This document shows, in pieces, positions 21,956 to 30,328 of a DNA stretch of 64,000 nt. This stretch comes from Clostridia bacterium. Lineage in GTDB: Bacteria; Bacillota; Clostridia; Christensenellales; Borkfalkiaceae. Every line of letters begins with the position of its first letter. Position 1 is the stretch's first letter. The notes below the pieces were generated by a model. That model saw nothing but the letters and a program-made list of their open reading frames with translations, did no database searches and was not told the origin of the DNA. The position numbers and the translations under genes are program-made. The stretch is taken from positions 1 through 64,000 of the forward strand of contig JAFSLQ010000050.1 in NCBI GenBank assembly GCA_017448355.1. The letters are read 5' to 3'.

Positions 21956-22620
21956 TATTTTTCGTCCTTTTCGTCGCCTTTTTTAAGTTCCGATTTCAAT
22001 TCGTCGATTTGCTTTTGCAGTTCGTAAACCTTGCCTTGAAGATTGCAAAGTTCTTCTTGCAAGGGGTCGCTTTTTTCCTGCTCTAAATCCGTCGGCTTTT
22101 CGCCGTTTATTCTGACTATATGCGCCGGCACGCCGACGACAGTCGCATATGGCGGAACTTCGCGTAAAACGACCGCGTTCGCGCCGATTTTAGCGTATTC
22201 GCCGACGGTAAAGCCGCCCAAAACCCTTGCGCCCGCCGAAATAATCGCACCCTTTTTAATCGTCGGGTGGCGTTTGCCCTTTTCTTTGCCCGTGCCGCCG
22301 AGCGTCGCGCCCTGATAAATTACTACGCCTTCTTCAACCACCGACGTTTCGCCAATAACGACGCCCGCGCCGTGGTCGATAAACACGCCGCCCGCAATCT
22401 TTGCGGCGGGGTGAATTTCTATACCCGTATAGTGGCGCGCTATTTGACTTATCATACGCGCCAGAAGTTTAAACTTTATCTTATAGAAAAAATGCGCGAC
22501 CCTGTGCCACGAAAGTGCGTGAACGCCCGCGTAAGTAAGCCATATCTCGAACTTGTTTCTTGCAGCCGGGTCGTTTCTTTTAGCGGCGTTTATGTCCGCG
22601 CGTAATCTTTTGAAAAACAT
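21955..22620 (-). CDS. cysE: Serine O-acetyltransferase
   Basis: 221 residues from the ATG at 22620. That start is chosen because a purine-rich AAAGG lies ten bases upstream and homologues begin close to this point (MFFKRLRADINAAKRNDPAA); the longer in-frame ORF would start within the leader. It makes O-acetylserine from serine and acetyl-CoA, the first step of cysteine synthesis. The left-handed beta-helix is evident in ARHYTGIEIHPAAKIAGGVF, IDHGAGVVIGETSVV and QGATLGGTGK, followed by HPTIKKGA. A C-terminal tail of about 45 residues looks coiled coil (LQGKVYELQKQIDELKSELK). It is coupled to cysS and preceded by a 26-codon upstream ORF ending one base before its start. Confidence 0.92.
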   Translation of the reverse strand: MFFKRLRADINAAKRNDPAARNKFEIWLTYAGVHALSWHRVAHFFYKIKFKLLARMISQIARHYTGIEIHPAAKIAGGVFIDHGAGVVIGETSVVEEGVVIYQGATLGGTGKEKGKRHPTIKKGAIISAGARVLGGFTVGEYAKIGANAVVLREVPPYATVVGVPAHIVRINGEKPTDLEQEKSDPLQEELCNLQGKVYELQKQIDELKSELKKGDEKDEK

Positions 22621-22621
22621 T

Positions 22622-22702
22622 TTATAAAAACCTTTCCCCCCGTAGATTTCCCGAGAACTTCGGGTGCGGGTCAATGCGCAAAAGCGACGCATAGTAATAC
22701 AT
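22622..22702 (-). CDS. 26-codon upstream ORF (candidate leader peptide) before cysE
   Basis: An ATG at 22702 opens a 26-residue ORF, beginning MYYYASLLRIDPHPKFSG and ending RGERFL, whose stop codon ends one base before the cysE ATG. It is in a different frame from cysE. A possible ribosome site, GGTGA, lies ten bases before it. The cysE ribosome-binding region is inside this ORF, so its translation must affect access to cysE. The three consecutive Tyr codons and the compact LRIDPHP core are notable; there are no Cys codons, so simple cysteine-codon attenuation is not suggested. It was missed by length filters. That it is translated is inference. Confidence 0.5.
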   Translation of the reverse strand: MYYYASLLRIDPHPKFSGNLRGERFL

Positions 22703-22829
22703 TATTATTCTATCACCAACTAAGCGCTTTTTGCAACAAGAAAAAGTCAAATCAAAGTTATTTTTTATAAATTTTTCGCCTATCAGGTAAAATTTTACAG
22801 ACAGAAACGATTTTCGGCGTTAAAAATCG

Positions 22830-22858
22830 TTGATTTTAAGAGCGGCAAAATGTATAAT
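22830..22858 (+). promoter_or_regulatory. Promoter for serS
   Basis: TTGATT (22830-22835), 17 bases, TATAAT (22853-22858). The expected start is about 25 bases before the serS ATG, leaving no room for a T-box leader. The divergent cysE promoter may be TTTACC-16-TATAAA on the minus strand (about 22766-22793). Confidence 0.75.
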
Positions 22859-22891
22859 GGTAATAGTTAACGCTATATTACGGAGTTTATA

Positions 22892-24172
22892 ATGCTTGAT
22901 TTAAAGAAAATTCAGGAAAATAAGGAACACATAACCGAACTTTTAGCGCGCAAGGGCTATACCGCCGACTTTGACCCTATTTTGAAAGCCGACGGAGAGC
23001 GCCGCGCAATTATCGCCGAAGTCGAAAGTTATAAGGCGGAACGGAACAAGGTTTCGGCGGAAATCCCAATGCTTAAAAAAGCGGGCAAGCCCGTCGACGA
23101 AATATTCGCAAAAATGCGCGCTTTGGGCGATAAAATCACCGAACTCGACGAAAAGGCAAAGACACTCGAAACTCAGGTTTTCGATATGCTCGCCGGATAT
23201 CCGAATATCCCCGACGAAGACCTTTTGCCCGGCGAAAAAGAAAATAACGCGGTTGTTAAGGTTTACGGCAAGATGCCGGAATTTGACTTTAAGGCGCAAA
23301 ACCACGTCGATATCTGCACCAAGTTAGGTTTAATCGACTATCAGCGCGGAACTAAACTTTCGGGCGGCGGATTCTGGCTTTATCGCGGCGACGGCGCACG
23401 GCTTGAATGGGCGCTTCTTAATTTCTTTATATCGGAACACCTTAAAGACGGCTACGAATTTATTCTGCCCCCGCACCAACTCGGCTACTCTTGCGGTTTC
23501 GGCGCAGGGCAGTTCCCCAAATTTTCCGACGAAGTGTACTGGCTTGACGTTGACAGCGACCGCAAGAAAAATCGCTTTATGCTTCCGACTGCGGAAACAG
23601 CTCTTGTCAATATGTATGCCGGTGAAATTATAGATGAAGCGAAGCTTCCGATGAAATTCTTTGCCTATACCCCCTGCTACCGTAAAGAAGCGGGTTCGTA
23701 TCGTGCGGAAGAACGCGGGATGATAAGGGGACACCAGTTCAATAAGGTAGAAATGGTACAGTACGCGCACCCCGATAAAAGCAAAGAAGCGTTTGAAGAA
23801 CTTGTGGGTAAAGCCTGTTCTTTAATGGATAAATTAGGGTTGCATTTCAGACTGTCTAAACTCGCCGCGGGCGACTGTTCGGCGTCGATGGCAAGGACTT
23901 ACGACATAGAAGTTTATATCCCGTCTATGGGCATTTATAAAGAAGTAAGTTCGGTATCGAACGCGAACGACTATCAGGCAAGGCGCAATAACACCAAGTT
24001 CCGCGACGGAAAGACTGGAAAAACGGCGTTCGTGCATACTTTAAACGGGTCGGGTCTCGCTACAAGCCGCGTTTTCCCCGCTATAATAGAGCAGTATCAA
24101 AACGCCGACGGTTCGGTCAATATCCCCGAAGTATTACAGCCGTTTATGGGCGGACAGAAAGTTTTGAAATAA
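22892..24172 (+). CDS. serS: Serine--tRNA ligase
   Basis: 426 residues, typical. The N-terminal long helical arm (residues 1-105) grips the tRNA-Ser variable arm. The class II catalytic domain follows, with ILPPHQLGYSCGFGAGQFPK, the motif 2 region CYRKEAGSYRAEERGMIRGH and the motif 3 region NGSGLATSRVFPAIIEQYQN. The sequence belongs to a divergent SerRS group rather than being very close to B. subtilis, but all core motifs are present. GGAG lies eight bases before the ATG. It is monocistronic, with a promoter just upstream and a terminator just downstream. Confidence 0.95.
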   Translation: MLDLKKIQENKEHITELLARKGYTADFDPILKADGERRAIIAEVESYKAERNKVSAEIPMLKKAGKPVDEIFAKMRALGDKITELDEKAKTLETQVFDMLAGYPNIPDEDLLPGEKENNAVVKVYGKMPEFDFKAQNHVDICTKLGLIDYQRGTKLSGGGFWLYRGDGARLEWALLNFFISEHLKDGYEFILPPHQLGYSCGFGAGQFPKFSDEVYWLDVDSDRKKNRFMLPTAETALVNMYAGEIIDEAKLPMKFFAYTPCYRKEAGSYRAEERGMIRGHQFNKVEMVQYAHPDKSKEAFEELVGKACSLMDKLGLHFRLSKLAAGDCSASMARTYDIEVYIPSMGIYKEVSSVSNANDYQARRNNTKFRDGKTGKTAFVHTLNGSGLATSRVFPAIIEQYQNADGSVNIPEVLQPFMGGQKVLK

Positions 24173-24189
24173 ATAATTGTTATATATTA

Positions 24190-24230
24190 CGCGCCCGACA
24201 GCAAATTGCTGTCGGGCGCGTATCTTTTTT
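24190..24230 (+). terminator. serS terminator
   Basis: 14-bp perfect stem (24190-24203 with 24207-24220, loop AAT), followed by TATCTTTTTTTG. Confidence 0.9.
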
Positions 24231-24253
24231 TGTGATTTGCCTATATTTTGATT

Positions 24254-24472
24254 ATGGGTTACTTTAACTACCACGCCACAGCAAAAAAACTTATCGCGGA
24301 AGGAAAACTCATCGAGTACCGATTTGTAACCGAGTATAACGGAATAAAAGACGTTCTTCTTCTGATATTTAACGATGAGCGTCACCCGATTATGCCCATA
24401 CGCAAAGAAAGGTGGCACGAATACTTAGATATTTTAAACCGTTACGATTATTTATTAGATTTAGAAGATTAA
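24254..24472 (+). CDS. Small conserved-looking protein (delta-VPH-type annotation in clostridia)
   Basis: 72 residues from the ATG at 24254, beginning MGYFNYHATAKKLIAEGKL and containing PIMPIRKERWHEYLDIL. In my recollection this resembles a family of about 70-residue clostridial proteins, often labelled thermostable hemolysin delta-VPH, with conserved GYFN, MPIR and RWEEYL motifs. That label is not backed by known function. No ribosome site is visible; a TATATT six bases before the ATG (24242-24247) raises the possibility of a nearly leaderless message, but no good -35 pairs with it. Confidence 0.6.
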   Translation: MGYFNYHATAKKLIAEGKLIEYRFVTEYNGIKDVLLLIFNDERHPIMPIRKERWHEYLDILNRYDYLLDLED

Positions 24473-24502
24473 TCGCGTCGGCTGTTTTTTCTGATACAAG
24501 TT

Positions 24503-25459
24503 TTATTCTAACTCTTCCGTATCGTCATTATCAGATTTATTTTTACGGCGGAAAATCTTCAACACGTCTATATGCAATTCGCTTATAAGCGTTCCTACGA
24601 AAATCACGACAAACCCCGCCCACAAAATCGGCGTTATTTTTTCGTCGCCCAAAATTATGGCAAAAATTACGCCGAACACCGCTTCAAGCGTTAAAATTAT
24701 CGCCGCTTGGTTGGACTCGGTAAACTTTAAGCCCACCATCTGCGCAAATTGCGCGTACAGCGTGCAAACAAGTGTAAGATATAAAATCTTATAAAACTGT
24801 TCGGCGTTTAGCGCATAGCCGTTTATACCGCAAAACGGCAACTCAAAGCAAAGTGAACAAACACTTATTATCACCCCTGCCGCAAATAATTGAATTATTA
24901 ATAATTGCATTACGTCGCTTTTTTTCTCGTGGAATTTGCCTGTAAAAACTATTTGCAACGCGTAAAACACGGCGCATAAAAATGTCAACGCGCTTCCCAA
25001 AAACACGTTGCCGCCGTCTTCTTCACTACCCGCCGCCGCGACAAGCCCTATTCCTACGACGCACAAAACGGCGGAAATTATATGATAACTTTTAGGCTTA
25101 ACGCCGAACATCATCCACAACATAAACGGACACATCACGCAATAGAGCGAAGTAATGAACGCGTTTTTACCCGCGCCTATGTACTTTAAGCCAAGCGTCT
25201 GCGTAATGTATGCGCACGCAAGCACCGTTCCAAGTACCAACCCATCCTTAAACACGCGCTTATTGATTTTTTTGATTTTCCCGAAAAATATTGCACCCAA
25301 AAGCAGCGCCGAAGATAAAAATCGCACGCCGATAACGTAAAGCGCAGGCAAATTTTCTATTGTTTCTTTTAAAATGATAAAAGAACTGCCCCAAACTACC
25401 GTTGCGGACAGTAATAAAAGTTGCCCCGTTAAATTTAGCCCCTTTCCTTTTATTTTCAT
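24503..25459 (-). CDS. EamA/DMT-family membrane transporter
   Basis: 318 residues with about ten hydrophobic segments in two EamA repeats (ATVVWGSSFIILKE at the N terminus; FTESNQAAIILTLEAVFGVI in the second half), plus a charged C-terminal tail. DMT proteins export or import small metabolites such as amino acids or nucleosides; the substrate cannot be told. It begins 19 bases after the secreted carbohydrate-binding protein gene, so it may be the last gene of the polysaccharide operon or simply read through from it. Confidence 0.88.
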   Translation of the reverse strand: MKIKGKGLNLTGQLLLLSATVVWGSSFIILKETIENLPALYVIGVRFLSSALLLGAIFFGKIKKINKRVFKDGLVLGTVLACAYITQTLGLKYIGAGKNAFITSLYCVMCPFMLWMMFGVKPKSYHIISAVLCVVGIGLVAAAGSEEDGGNVFLGSALTFLCAVFYALQIVFTGKFHEKKSDVMQLLIIQLFAAGVIISVCSLCFELPFCGINGYALNAEQFYKILYLTLVCTLYAQFAQMVGLKFTESNQAAIILTLEAVFGVIFAIILGDEKITPILWAGFVVIFVGTLISELHIDVLKIFRRKNKSDNDDTEELE

Positions 25460-25478
25460 TACGCTTTACCCGCAGTTT

Positions 25479-26819
25479 TTAATCTATTCTATAAACTCTT
25501 CCCCTGACAGGACACTCCGCCAAAGTGGTTGCCGTATCAACCGTCAAGGTTAAGGTTAAATTTGTACTTTCGGCTAAAAACTCCATACCGCCGAAATCTT
25601 TTTCCGTATCGCCTTCCTTCGTGATTTTAACGTTCGATAGCGAGTAGGCGTTTCTATCGTAATCAAGTACAAAGTACCCTTTTATATCCGAAAACGCCAA
25701 AGTGAACGTATTGCCGTTTTTAATTATGTTCGGCGTAGGATAGTCTATTATATCGCAAAAATATTCTATAACTTCCAACTGTTCGCCAACGTAAGAATTT
25801 TCTTCTTTTGCAGTTACCGCTACGTCGTAAACCGAACGCGCGTTGTCTGTTTCGTCATAATCGCTGTAAAGATAGGTCGTATTATCTCCGTCGTTATATC
25901 TCAAAAAACTGCGGAAGGAAAATGTCCTATCGGTATTGTACGGTAAAATATTGACAAACGCGCAATTAAACCCGTAATAACCGTCGGTTGCCACCATGCT
26001 TTCGTTATTCCATTTTTCGGCGACACAAACCTGAACCGCTTTACTCTTAGACAACGTTTCGTAAGTAAACTCCAAGTCGCTTAAATAATCCGTAGGCGCG
26101 ATTATCATGCCTACCTGAACGTTTGCAGCACCGTACTGACTAACATATGTATCATATAATTTTTTATCGACCGAACCCTTAAAACGCAGTCCTAACGAAG
26201 ATTTTACCATCCTTATAGCCGCGCCTGCTTCGGCATTAATTCCTTCGTCGGGCAAGACTTCGTCCTGACTTTGCCCCGCACCGCTTTCGTTTACGGAAAA
26301 CAGCGTCATATTGTCGATATGAATTGTTACGCCTGATAACTCTGCCTTAAAATACAACTGGTAAACGCCGCTCTCTTCTAAGTCAAACTCAAAAGAAACT
26401 TCCGTCCAGTTATCATAATTTGCTATTGATTTGTTTTTATTTGTAACATCCTCAAGTGTTGTATCTGCCCTTAAACCAACGGTTAAATTAGCGCGTCCGT
26501 CGGTCTTAGCAAATCTTGCGTCAAACTTTACGCTGTATTTCCCCGCTTCTAAATTTAGCCCGTTCTGTTGCAAACACAAATCACCTCTACTGCCGTTACT
26601 TTTTGCGTAATAATTGCCGTCTGATAATTCAGCGAATTTTAAATACGAACCGCTCCAACCGACAGCGTCTTTCTGTTCGTCAACCGTTTTCACTTCGTTA
26701 AAATCGCCGTTATACAGTAAATTCGTGCCTTCGGAAGAAGTGGTTTTATAAGGCAAAATGATAAAACATAAACTGAATATAAAAACAACTACAAATATAA
26801 AAGAAATCGACCTTTTCAT
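25479..26819 (-). CDS. Secreted carbohydrate-binding-type protein of the polysaccharide locus
   Basis: 446 residues from the ATG at 26819, chosen because GGTGG lies about six bases before it and the start overlaps the stop of the 48-codon ORF upstream (TGATG). An N-terminal hydrophobic signal or anchor segment (SISFIFVVVFIFSLCFIILP) is followed by a carbohydrate-binding-module-like beta domain (residues 35-175: NLLYNGDFNE, WTEVSFEFDL, GVTIHIDNMTLF). The C-terminal half contains GAAIRM and SLGLRFKGSV, a GLRF-type domain seen in many surface proteins of gut Clostridia. No catalytic residues are recognised. It is probably exported and bound to the cell surface or the polymer made by this operon. 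Confidence 0.75.
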   Translation of the reverse strand: MKRSISFIFVVVFIFSLCFIILPYKTTSSEGTNLLYNGDFNEVKTVDEQKDAVGWSGSYLKFAELSDGNYYAKSNGSRGDLCLQQNGLNLEAGKYSVKFDARFAKTDGRANLTVGLRADTTLEDVTNKNKSIANYDNWTEVSFEFDLEESGVYQLYFKAELSGVTIHIDNMTLFSVNESGAGQSQDEVLPDEGINAEAGAAIRMVKSSLGLRFKGSVDKKLYDTYVSQYGAANVQVGMIIAPTDYLSDLEFTYETLSKSKAVQVCVAEKWNNESMVATDGYYGFNCAFVNILPYNTDRTFSFRSFLRYNDGDNTTYLYSDYDETDNARSVYDVAVTAKEENSYVGEQLEVIEYFCDIIDYPTPNIIKNGNTFTLAFSDIKGYFVLDYDRNAYSLSNVKITKEGDTEKDFGGMEFLAESTNLTLTLTVDTATTLAECPVRGRVYRID

Positions 26820-26965
26820 CACATCCACCATCCCGAGAAAATATCAATAGCCGTGTTATCTTCGCGGTCGTCATCGGTAAGCACCGCGACACCGGGACTT
26901 GAAAGCAGAATATCGTCGTATTTATCGGAAATATTAATTTCCGCACCGCAATATTTCTTTTTCAT
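26819..26965 (-). CDS. 48-residue small protein coupled to the carbohydrate-binding protein
   Basis: ATG at 26965, TGA at 26819-26821 overlapping the next ATG (TGATG). The peptide begins MKKKYCGAEINISDKYDDIL, continues with LSSPGVAVLTDDDREDNT and ends IDIFSGWWM. TAGG lies seven bases before the start. The pattern (basic start, middle DDIL-x-SSPG, acidic end) resembles short clostridial proteins of unknown role that often begin MKK and have D(I/V)IxxSGG. It lies between the flippase and the secreted protein, so it belongs to the operon. It is too short for normal gene finders. Confidence 0.6.
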   Translation of the reverse strand: MKKKYCGAEINISDKYDDILLSSPGVAVLTDDDREDNTAIDIFSGWWM

Positions 26966-26983
26966 TTGTAAACCTATCCAAAT

Positions 26984-28495
26984 CTACCTAAATTTCTTTT
27001 TTAAATTTGTAAAAATAAGTTTTCGTTCTTCTTTGGTTAATCCCAAAATCATATTAAACAAGATAAAAACAACAAAAATAATGAAACCTTTTAACAGTAA
27101 TTCCAGCCATCCGTTTTTGTCCCAAAACAAATTCAGCCCAATGCCTATCAATAATGTACAAACAGCCGGCACAATCATTTTCATATAACATTTTTGCATA
27201 AATAATTTAATATCAAATTTCATTTTTGTCTGCCCCACTATGTGCAGAACTATTAATCTGACAGAATATGCTATGCAAATAGACACGCACGCACCAATAA
27301 TTCCGTAAAAATACGACAATATAAAGGATAGAACTACGTTAACAATACCTGTTAATAGATTGATTAATGCTTGAAGTTTGGTATTGTTTGTAACCATCAT
27401 TGCCGTATTGACTATTTGCAAAGAATTAAAGAACAGCCCCGGAGCAAGAACCAAAAGTATTCCGTAATACGCTAATTCGTAATCATTACCCATCCAAATA
27501 TTAATAAACGGTTTACCAATCAATGCAAATCCTACAATGATTAAAGCGTTCAACGCAAATTGAAAACGTCCGACGTGTATCATAAGCGGCATTATTCTTT
27601 GTTCAGGATTAGGCTGAGTGTAAATAACGGAAATTTTAGGCATAAACATACCATTTATTGCTGTGGTTATTGTATACGCGTATCCTTCTATCGTTACTAC
27701 TACGGCAAAAACGGCTATTGCGGAAGTTCCCGAAACCACTCCTAAAATAGTTGGCGTTATATTAAAAACAAGTCTGGCTGCAATAGCGGTTACAGTTACC
27801 CATATAGAAAATTTAAAAATATCCTTAAAAAGTGCTTTATCTTTGTAATTAAAATTAACTTTTACCGGCGTGCTTGTTTTAATTACTATCAGTTTATAAA
27901 TAATTAGTATAATTCCCGTTATAGCATGCACCGCCACCAAAGCATACAAACCGTATCCAAGCCATAATGCGACACACATCGTTCCGACCAATAAAATACG
28001 GTAAATTATATCGCCCAATTTTTGCTGAATAAATTTTTCATACGCAGTTAAAACGCCGTTTAAGGTAACGAACGGGAAATTTATTATGCTAAAACACCCT
28101 GCAATAATATATACGACTTTAAACTGCGCAATTTCTTCGGGGGTCAAACTTGCATAAATAGAATCCAATAAAAAATAAATAACAGCCAATGAAATAAAAA
28201 TTATCGCATCAATTATAAGATAAAGTTTATAAATTACTCCCAAAAAATTATTAACTTTTTCTTCGTCGCCTTCCGCGTGGTATTTAGAAACAAATCTTGC
28301 GGTTGCCGCACTAAGTCCGAAATCTATTAAAAACAGCGTAATCAAAGAGTTTGCAAGCGTATACAATCCGTACTGGCTCTGCCCGATCTGACGCACCATC
28401 CACGGAGTATATAAAAGTCCCGCTAAAATATTCAACCCAATCGAAATGTATGACATAATCGATCCGATTGCTATTTGCTTTTTTCTGCTTGCCAT
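26984..28495 (-). CDS. Wzx-like polysaccharide flippase
   Basis: 503 residues, about 12-14 membrane segments. The N-terminal part (SIMSYISIGLNILAGLLYTP, then WMVRQIGQSQYGLYTLANSL) is typical of the polysaccharide-transport (PST/MATE-like) flippases. It should move undecaprenyl-linked repeat units across the membrane for the Wzy polymerase encoded upstream in the operon. It starts 12 bases after the preceding glycosyltransferase gene. Base composition is lower in GC than at the operon's start. Confidence 0.9.
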   Translation of the reverse strand: MASRKKQIAIGSIMSYISIGLNILAGLLYTPWMVRQIGQSQYGLYTLANSLITLFLIDFGLSAATARFVSKYHAEGDEEKVNNFLGVIYKLYLIIDAIIFISLAVIYFLLDSIYASLTPEEIAQFKVVYIIAGCFSIINFPFVTLNGVLTAYEKFIQQKLGDIIYRILLVGTMCVALWLGYGLYALVAVHAITGIILIIYKLIVIKTSTPVKVNFNYKDKALFKDIFKFSIWVTVTAIAARLVFNITPTILGVVSGTSAIAVFAVVVTIEGYAYTITTAINGMFMPKISVIYTQPNPEQRIMPLMIHVGRFQFALNALIIVGFALIGKPFINIWMGNDYELAYYGILLVLAPGLFFNSLQIVNTAMMVTNNTKLQALINLLTGIVNVVLSFILSYFYGIIGACVSICIAYSVRLIVLHIVGQTKMKFDIKLFMQKCYMKMIVPAVCTLLIGIGLNLFWDKNGWLELLLKGFIIFVVFILFNMILGLTKEERKLIFTNLKKKFR

Positions 28496-28507
28496 ATTTT
28501 ATCCTTT

Positions 28508-29632
28508 TTAAGATAATAAACTATTCAAATCCAATAAAAATTTTACTGAAAGTTTTTTTATAACTTCTCTGCCGTCATATCCGTCGGTTAAATCAACTTT
28601 ATGTATTGCTTCCGCAATTTCTTGCGGTATTTGTTCATTATAATAATACATAAACTCGCCAATTTCAGAATTTTCGACTGCGGGTATTCTGATACTTACC
28701 ACTCTTAATCCGTTCGCCATATACGATAAGATTTTAGACGGAAAAGAAGTATCGTTAAATGCAGCGTTAGGATTTTGAGTGCTTAAACCGATATCGCATT
28801 TTTGTATAAATCTATTATAATCTTCGCCGGATTTTAAGCCTTCAAAAGTGATTTTACATTTTGTATTTTTTGAAATATCATCAATTTGTTTTTTCAACAA
28901 TTCTTCGTCTTTTTTACTGCCGAAACCCAAAATATGAATATGATATTTCTCATTAAGAAACTGTGCGGCGGCGGCGGCGGCGGCTACACCGCCCTTTCTC
29001 GGGTCAAAAGTACCCGCATAGACGCAATGTATTCTTCCATCATTGAATTTTCCACCGTAGTCTTTTTCCACATTATATGTTCCATGTATTAAGACGAAAG
29101 GCAAATTATTTCGATTGATTTTTTCGTTCAACAAGTCGGTAGGAAAGATATATCCTATTAAATTTCTCTTAATTCCTTTGGTTAGGGCTTTTATTTCTTT
29201 ATCTATACTTTTCTGGCTATGTTGCTTTGCGATTGTATAAATTTCTTCTATTTCGTAAAAAAGTGTAAATTTTTTTAATTTACTTACAAATTGAATGCAA
29301 CCTAAATAAAATCTCTCGTGATAAACTACGACACAATCTTCTTTTTTTACTCTTAAAAGATAAAAAAAGAGTTGAATTATCGCAAATATTCTGTCCAGCC
29401 AAAAAGTGTATTTATTATTCGTTCTAAAAGACGCCCTGTAAACGATATCCCGTTCCTTTTTTTTCTTAACGAATTTATGAGATTTGACCTGACAAGTTGA
29501 ATAAACTCTGTAATCTTTGCCTAACTTTTCAAAGCAACCGAAAATATACTCCATTTTCGTTGCGCCGGCAGGAGAAAAAATTCTTTTTATTTTAGAATTA
29601 TCGTTCGCATATCCGCAAATATAGTGAATCAT
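28508..29632 (-). CDS. GT-B glycosyltransferase
   Basis: 374 residues. The C-terminal half has the GT4-like layout: CVYAGTFDPRKGG, HILGFGSKKDEELLKKQI, FEGLKSGEDYNRFIQKCDIG and the donor-binding stretch SFPSKILSYMANGLRVVS. The first half has few recognisable motifs. It probably adds one sugar of the repeat unit at the cytoplasmic face. An odd feature is a seven-alanine run (AAAAAAA) encoded by a pure triplet repeat just after the phosphate-loop-like segment. Sugar and linkage cannot be told. Confidence 0.78.
   Translation of the reverse strand: MIHYICGYANDNSKIKRIFSPAGATKMEYIFGCFEKLGKDYRVYSTCQVKSHKFVKKKKERDIVYRASFRTNNKYTFWLDRIFAIIQLFFYLLRVKKEDCVVVYHERFYLGCIQFVSKLKKFTLFYEIEEIYTIAKQHSQKSIDKEIKALTKGIKRNLIGYIFPTDLLNEKINRNNLPFVLIHGTYNVEKDYGGKFNDGRIHCVYAGTFDPRKGGVAAAAAAAQFLNEKYHIHILGFGSKKDEELLKKQIDDISKNTKCKITFEGLKSGEDYNRFIQKCDIGLSTQNPNAAFNDTSFPSKILSYMANGLRVVSIRIPAVENSEIGEFMYYYNEQIPQEIAEAIHKVDLTDGYDGREVIKKLSVKFLLDLNSLLS
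28964..28984 (-). repeat. (GCC)7 triplet repeat coding for seven alanines
   Basis: On the plus strand GCG/CGG repeats run without a break for about 21 bases inside the glycosyltransferase gene. Slippage by whole triplets would change the alanine count without shifting the frame. Confidence 0.7.
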
Positions 29633-29649
29633 TTAATTTTCCCAAAATA

Positions 29650-30318
29650 TTATTTATAATATTGCATAAATTTGTCAATATCTTCAAACAAATCCGCGTT
29701 TGCAACTATTTCGTTTTCATCAAAATCCCACCACTTAATTCTTTGTAAAAATTCTCTTTGACTTTCGTTAAATCGATATTTAATATGCTTAGCGGGTACT
29801 CCGCCGACAACAGAATACGGTTCTATGTCTTTAACGACAACCGCTCCTGCGGCAATTACCGCACCGTCGCCGATTTTAACTCCGTTTAATATCCGAACGT
29901 CAGATCCCACCCAAACGTCGTTACCTATTTCCACAAAAAACTTTTCATCGGCATCGGCGTAAGAATATTCCTTAAATTTTTGTTCTTTGGTGTACGACAC
30001 AAAAAAATCTTTACTGTAAAAAGCACCGTGCGTCGAAACAAATTTAGAAGTAGGATGATTACCCATAACAACCCTTACTCCCTGTGCTATGGAACAATAT
30101 CTGCCTATTTTAGTTTTAGGAATATAACAGTCACAACCAACGTAAGAACAACGCCCTAAACTACTGCCCGATATACAACTGTTGTTGCAAATCATATTAG
30201 TGCCTTCTAAAAAAGTATTTTTATCAAACACTACCCCGCCTTTAATTATATTATCTTTTTCTAATTTTTTGCGAAGTTTTACCCTTTCAACTTTAATTTT
30301 CAGGTTATTAATAATCAT
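29650..30318 (-). CDS. Hexapeptide-repeat O-acetyltransferase
   Basis: 222 residues of the left-handed beta-helix type. Repeats are visible in [40 protein letters not shown] and the CoA-site segment [20 protein letters not shown] followed by [20 protein letters not shown]. The NHP followed by a loop is typical of the CatB/xenobiotic and sugar acetyltransferase subgroup. It probably O-acetylates a sugar of the polysaccharide. It lies between two glycosyltransferase genes with spacings of 17 and 10 bases. Confidence 0.85.
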   Translation of the reverse strand: MIINNLKIKVERVKLRKKLEKDNIIKGGVVFDKNTFLEGTNMICNNSCISGSSLGRCSYVGCDCYIPKTKIGRYCSIAQGVRVVMGNHPTSKFVSTHGAFYSKDFFVSYTKEQKFKEYSYADADEKFFVEIGNDVWVGSDVRILNGVKIGDGAVIAAGAVVVKDIEPYSVVGGVPAKHIKYRFNESQREFLQRIKWWDFDENEIVANADLFEDIDKFMQYYK

Positions 30319-30328
30319 TTAATTTCCC

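Noticed and set aside
18717-22892. T-box leaders in front of alaS, cysE-cysS or serS
   Set aside because: No AGGGTGGNACCGCG-like T-box sequence was seen, and the serS leader is far too short.
25479-26831. Start of the carbohydrate-binding protein at the upstream ATG (26831)
   Set aside because: The ATG four codons later has a better-spaced GGTGG and overlaps the stop codon of the small upstream gene.
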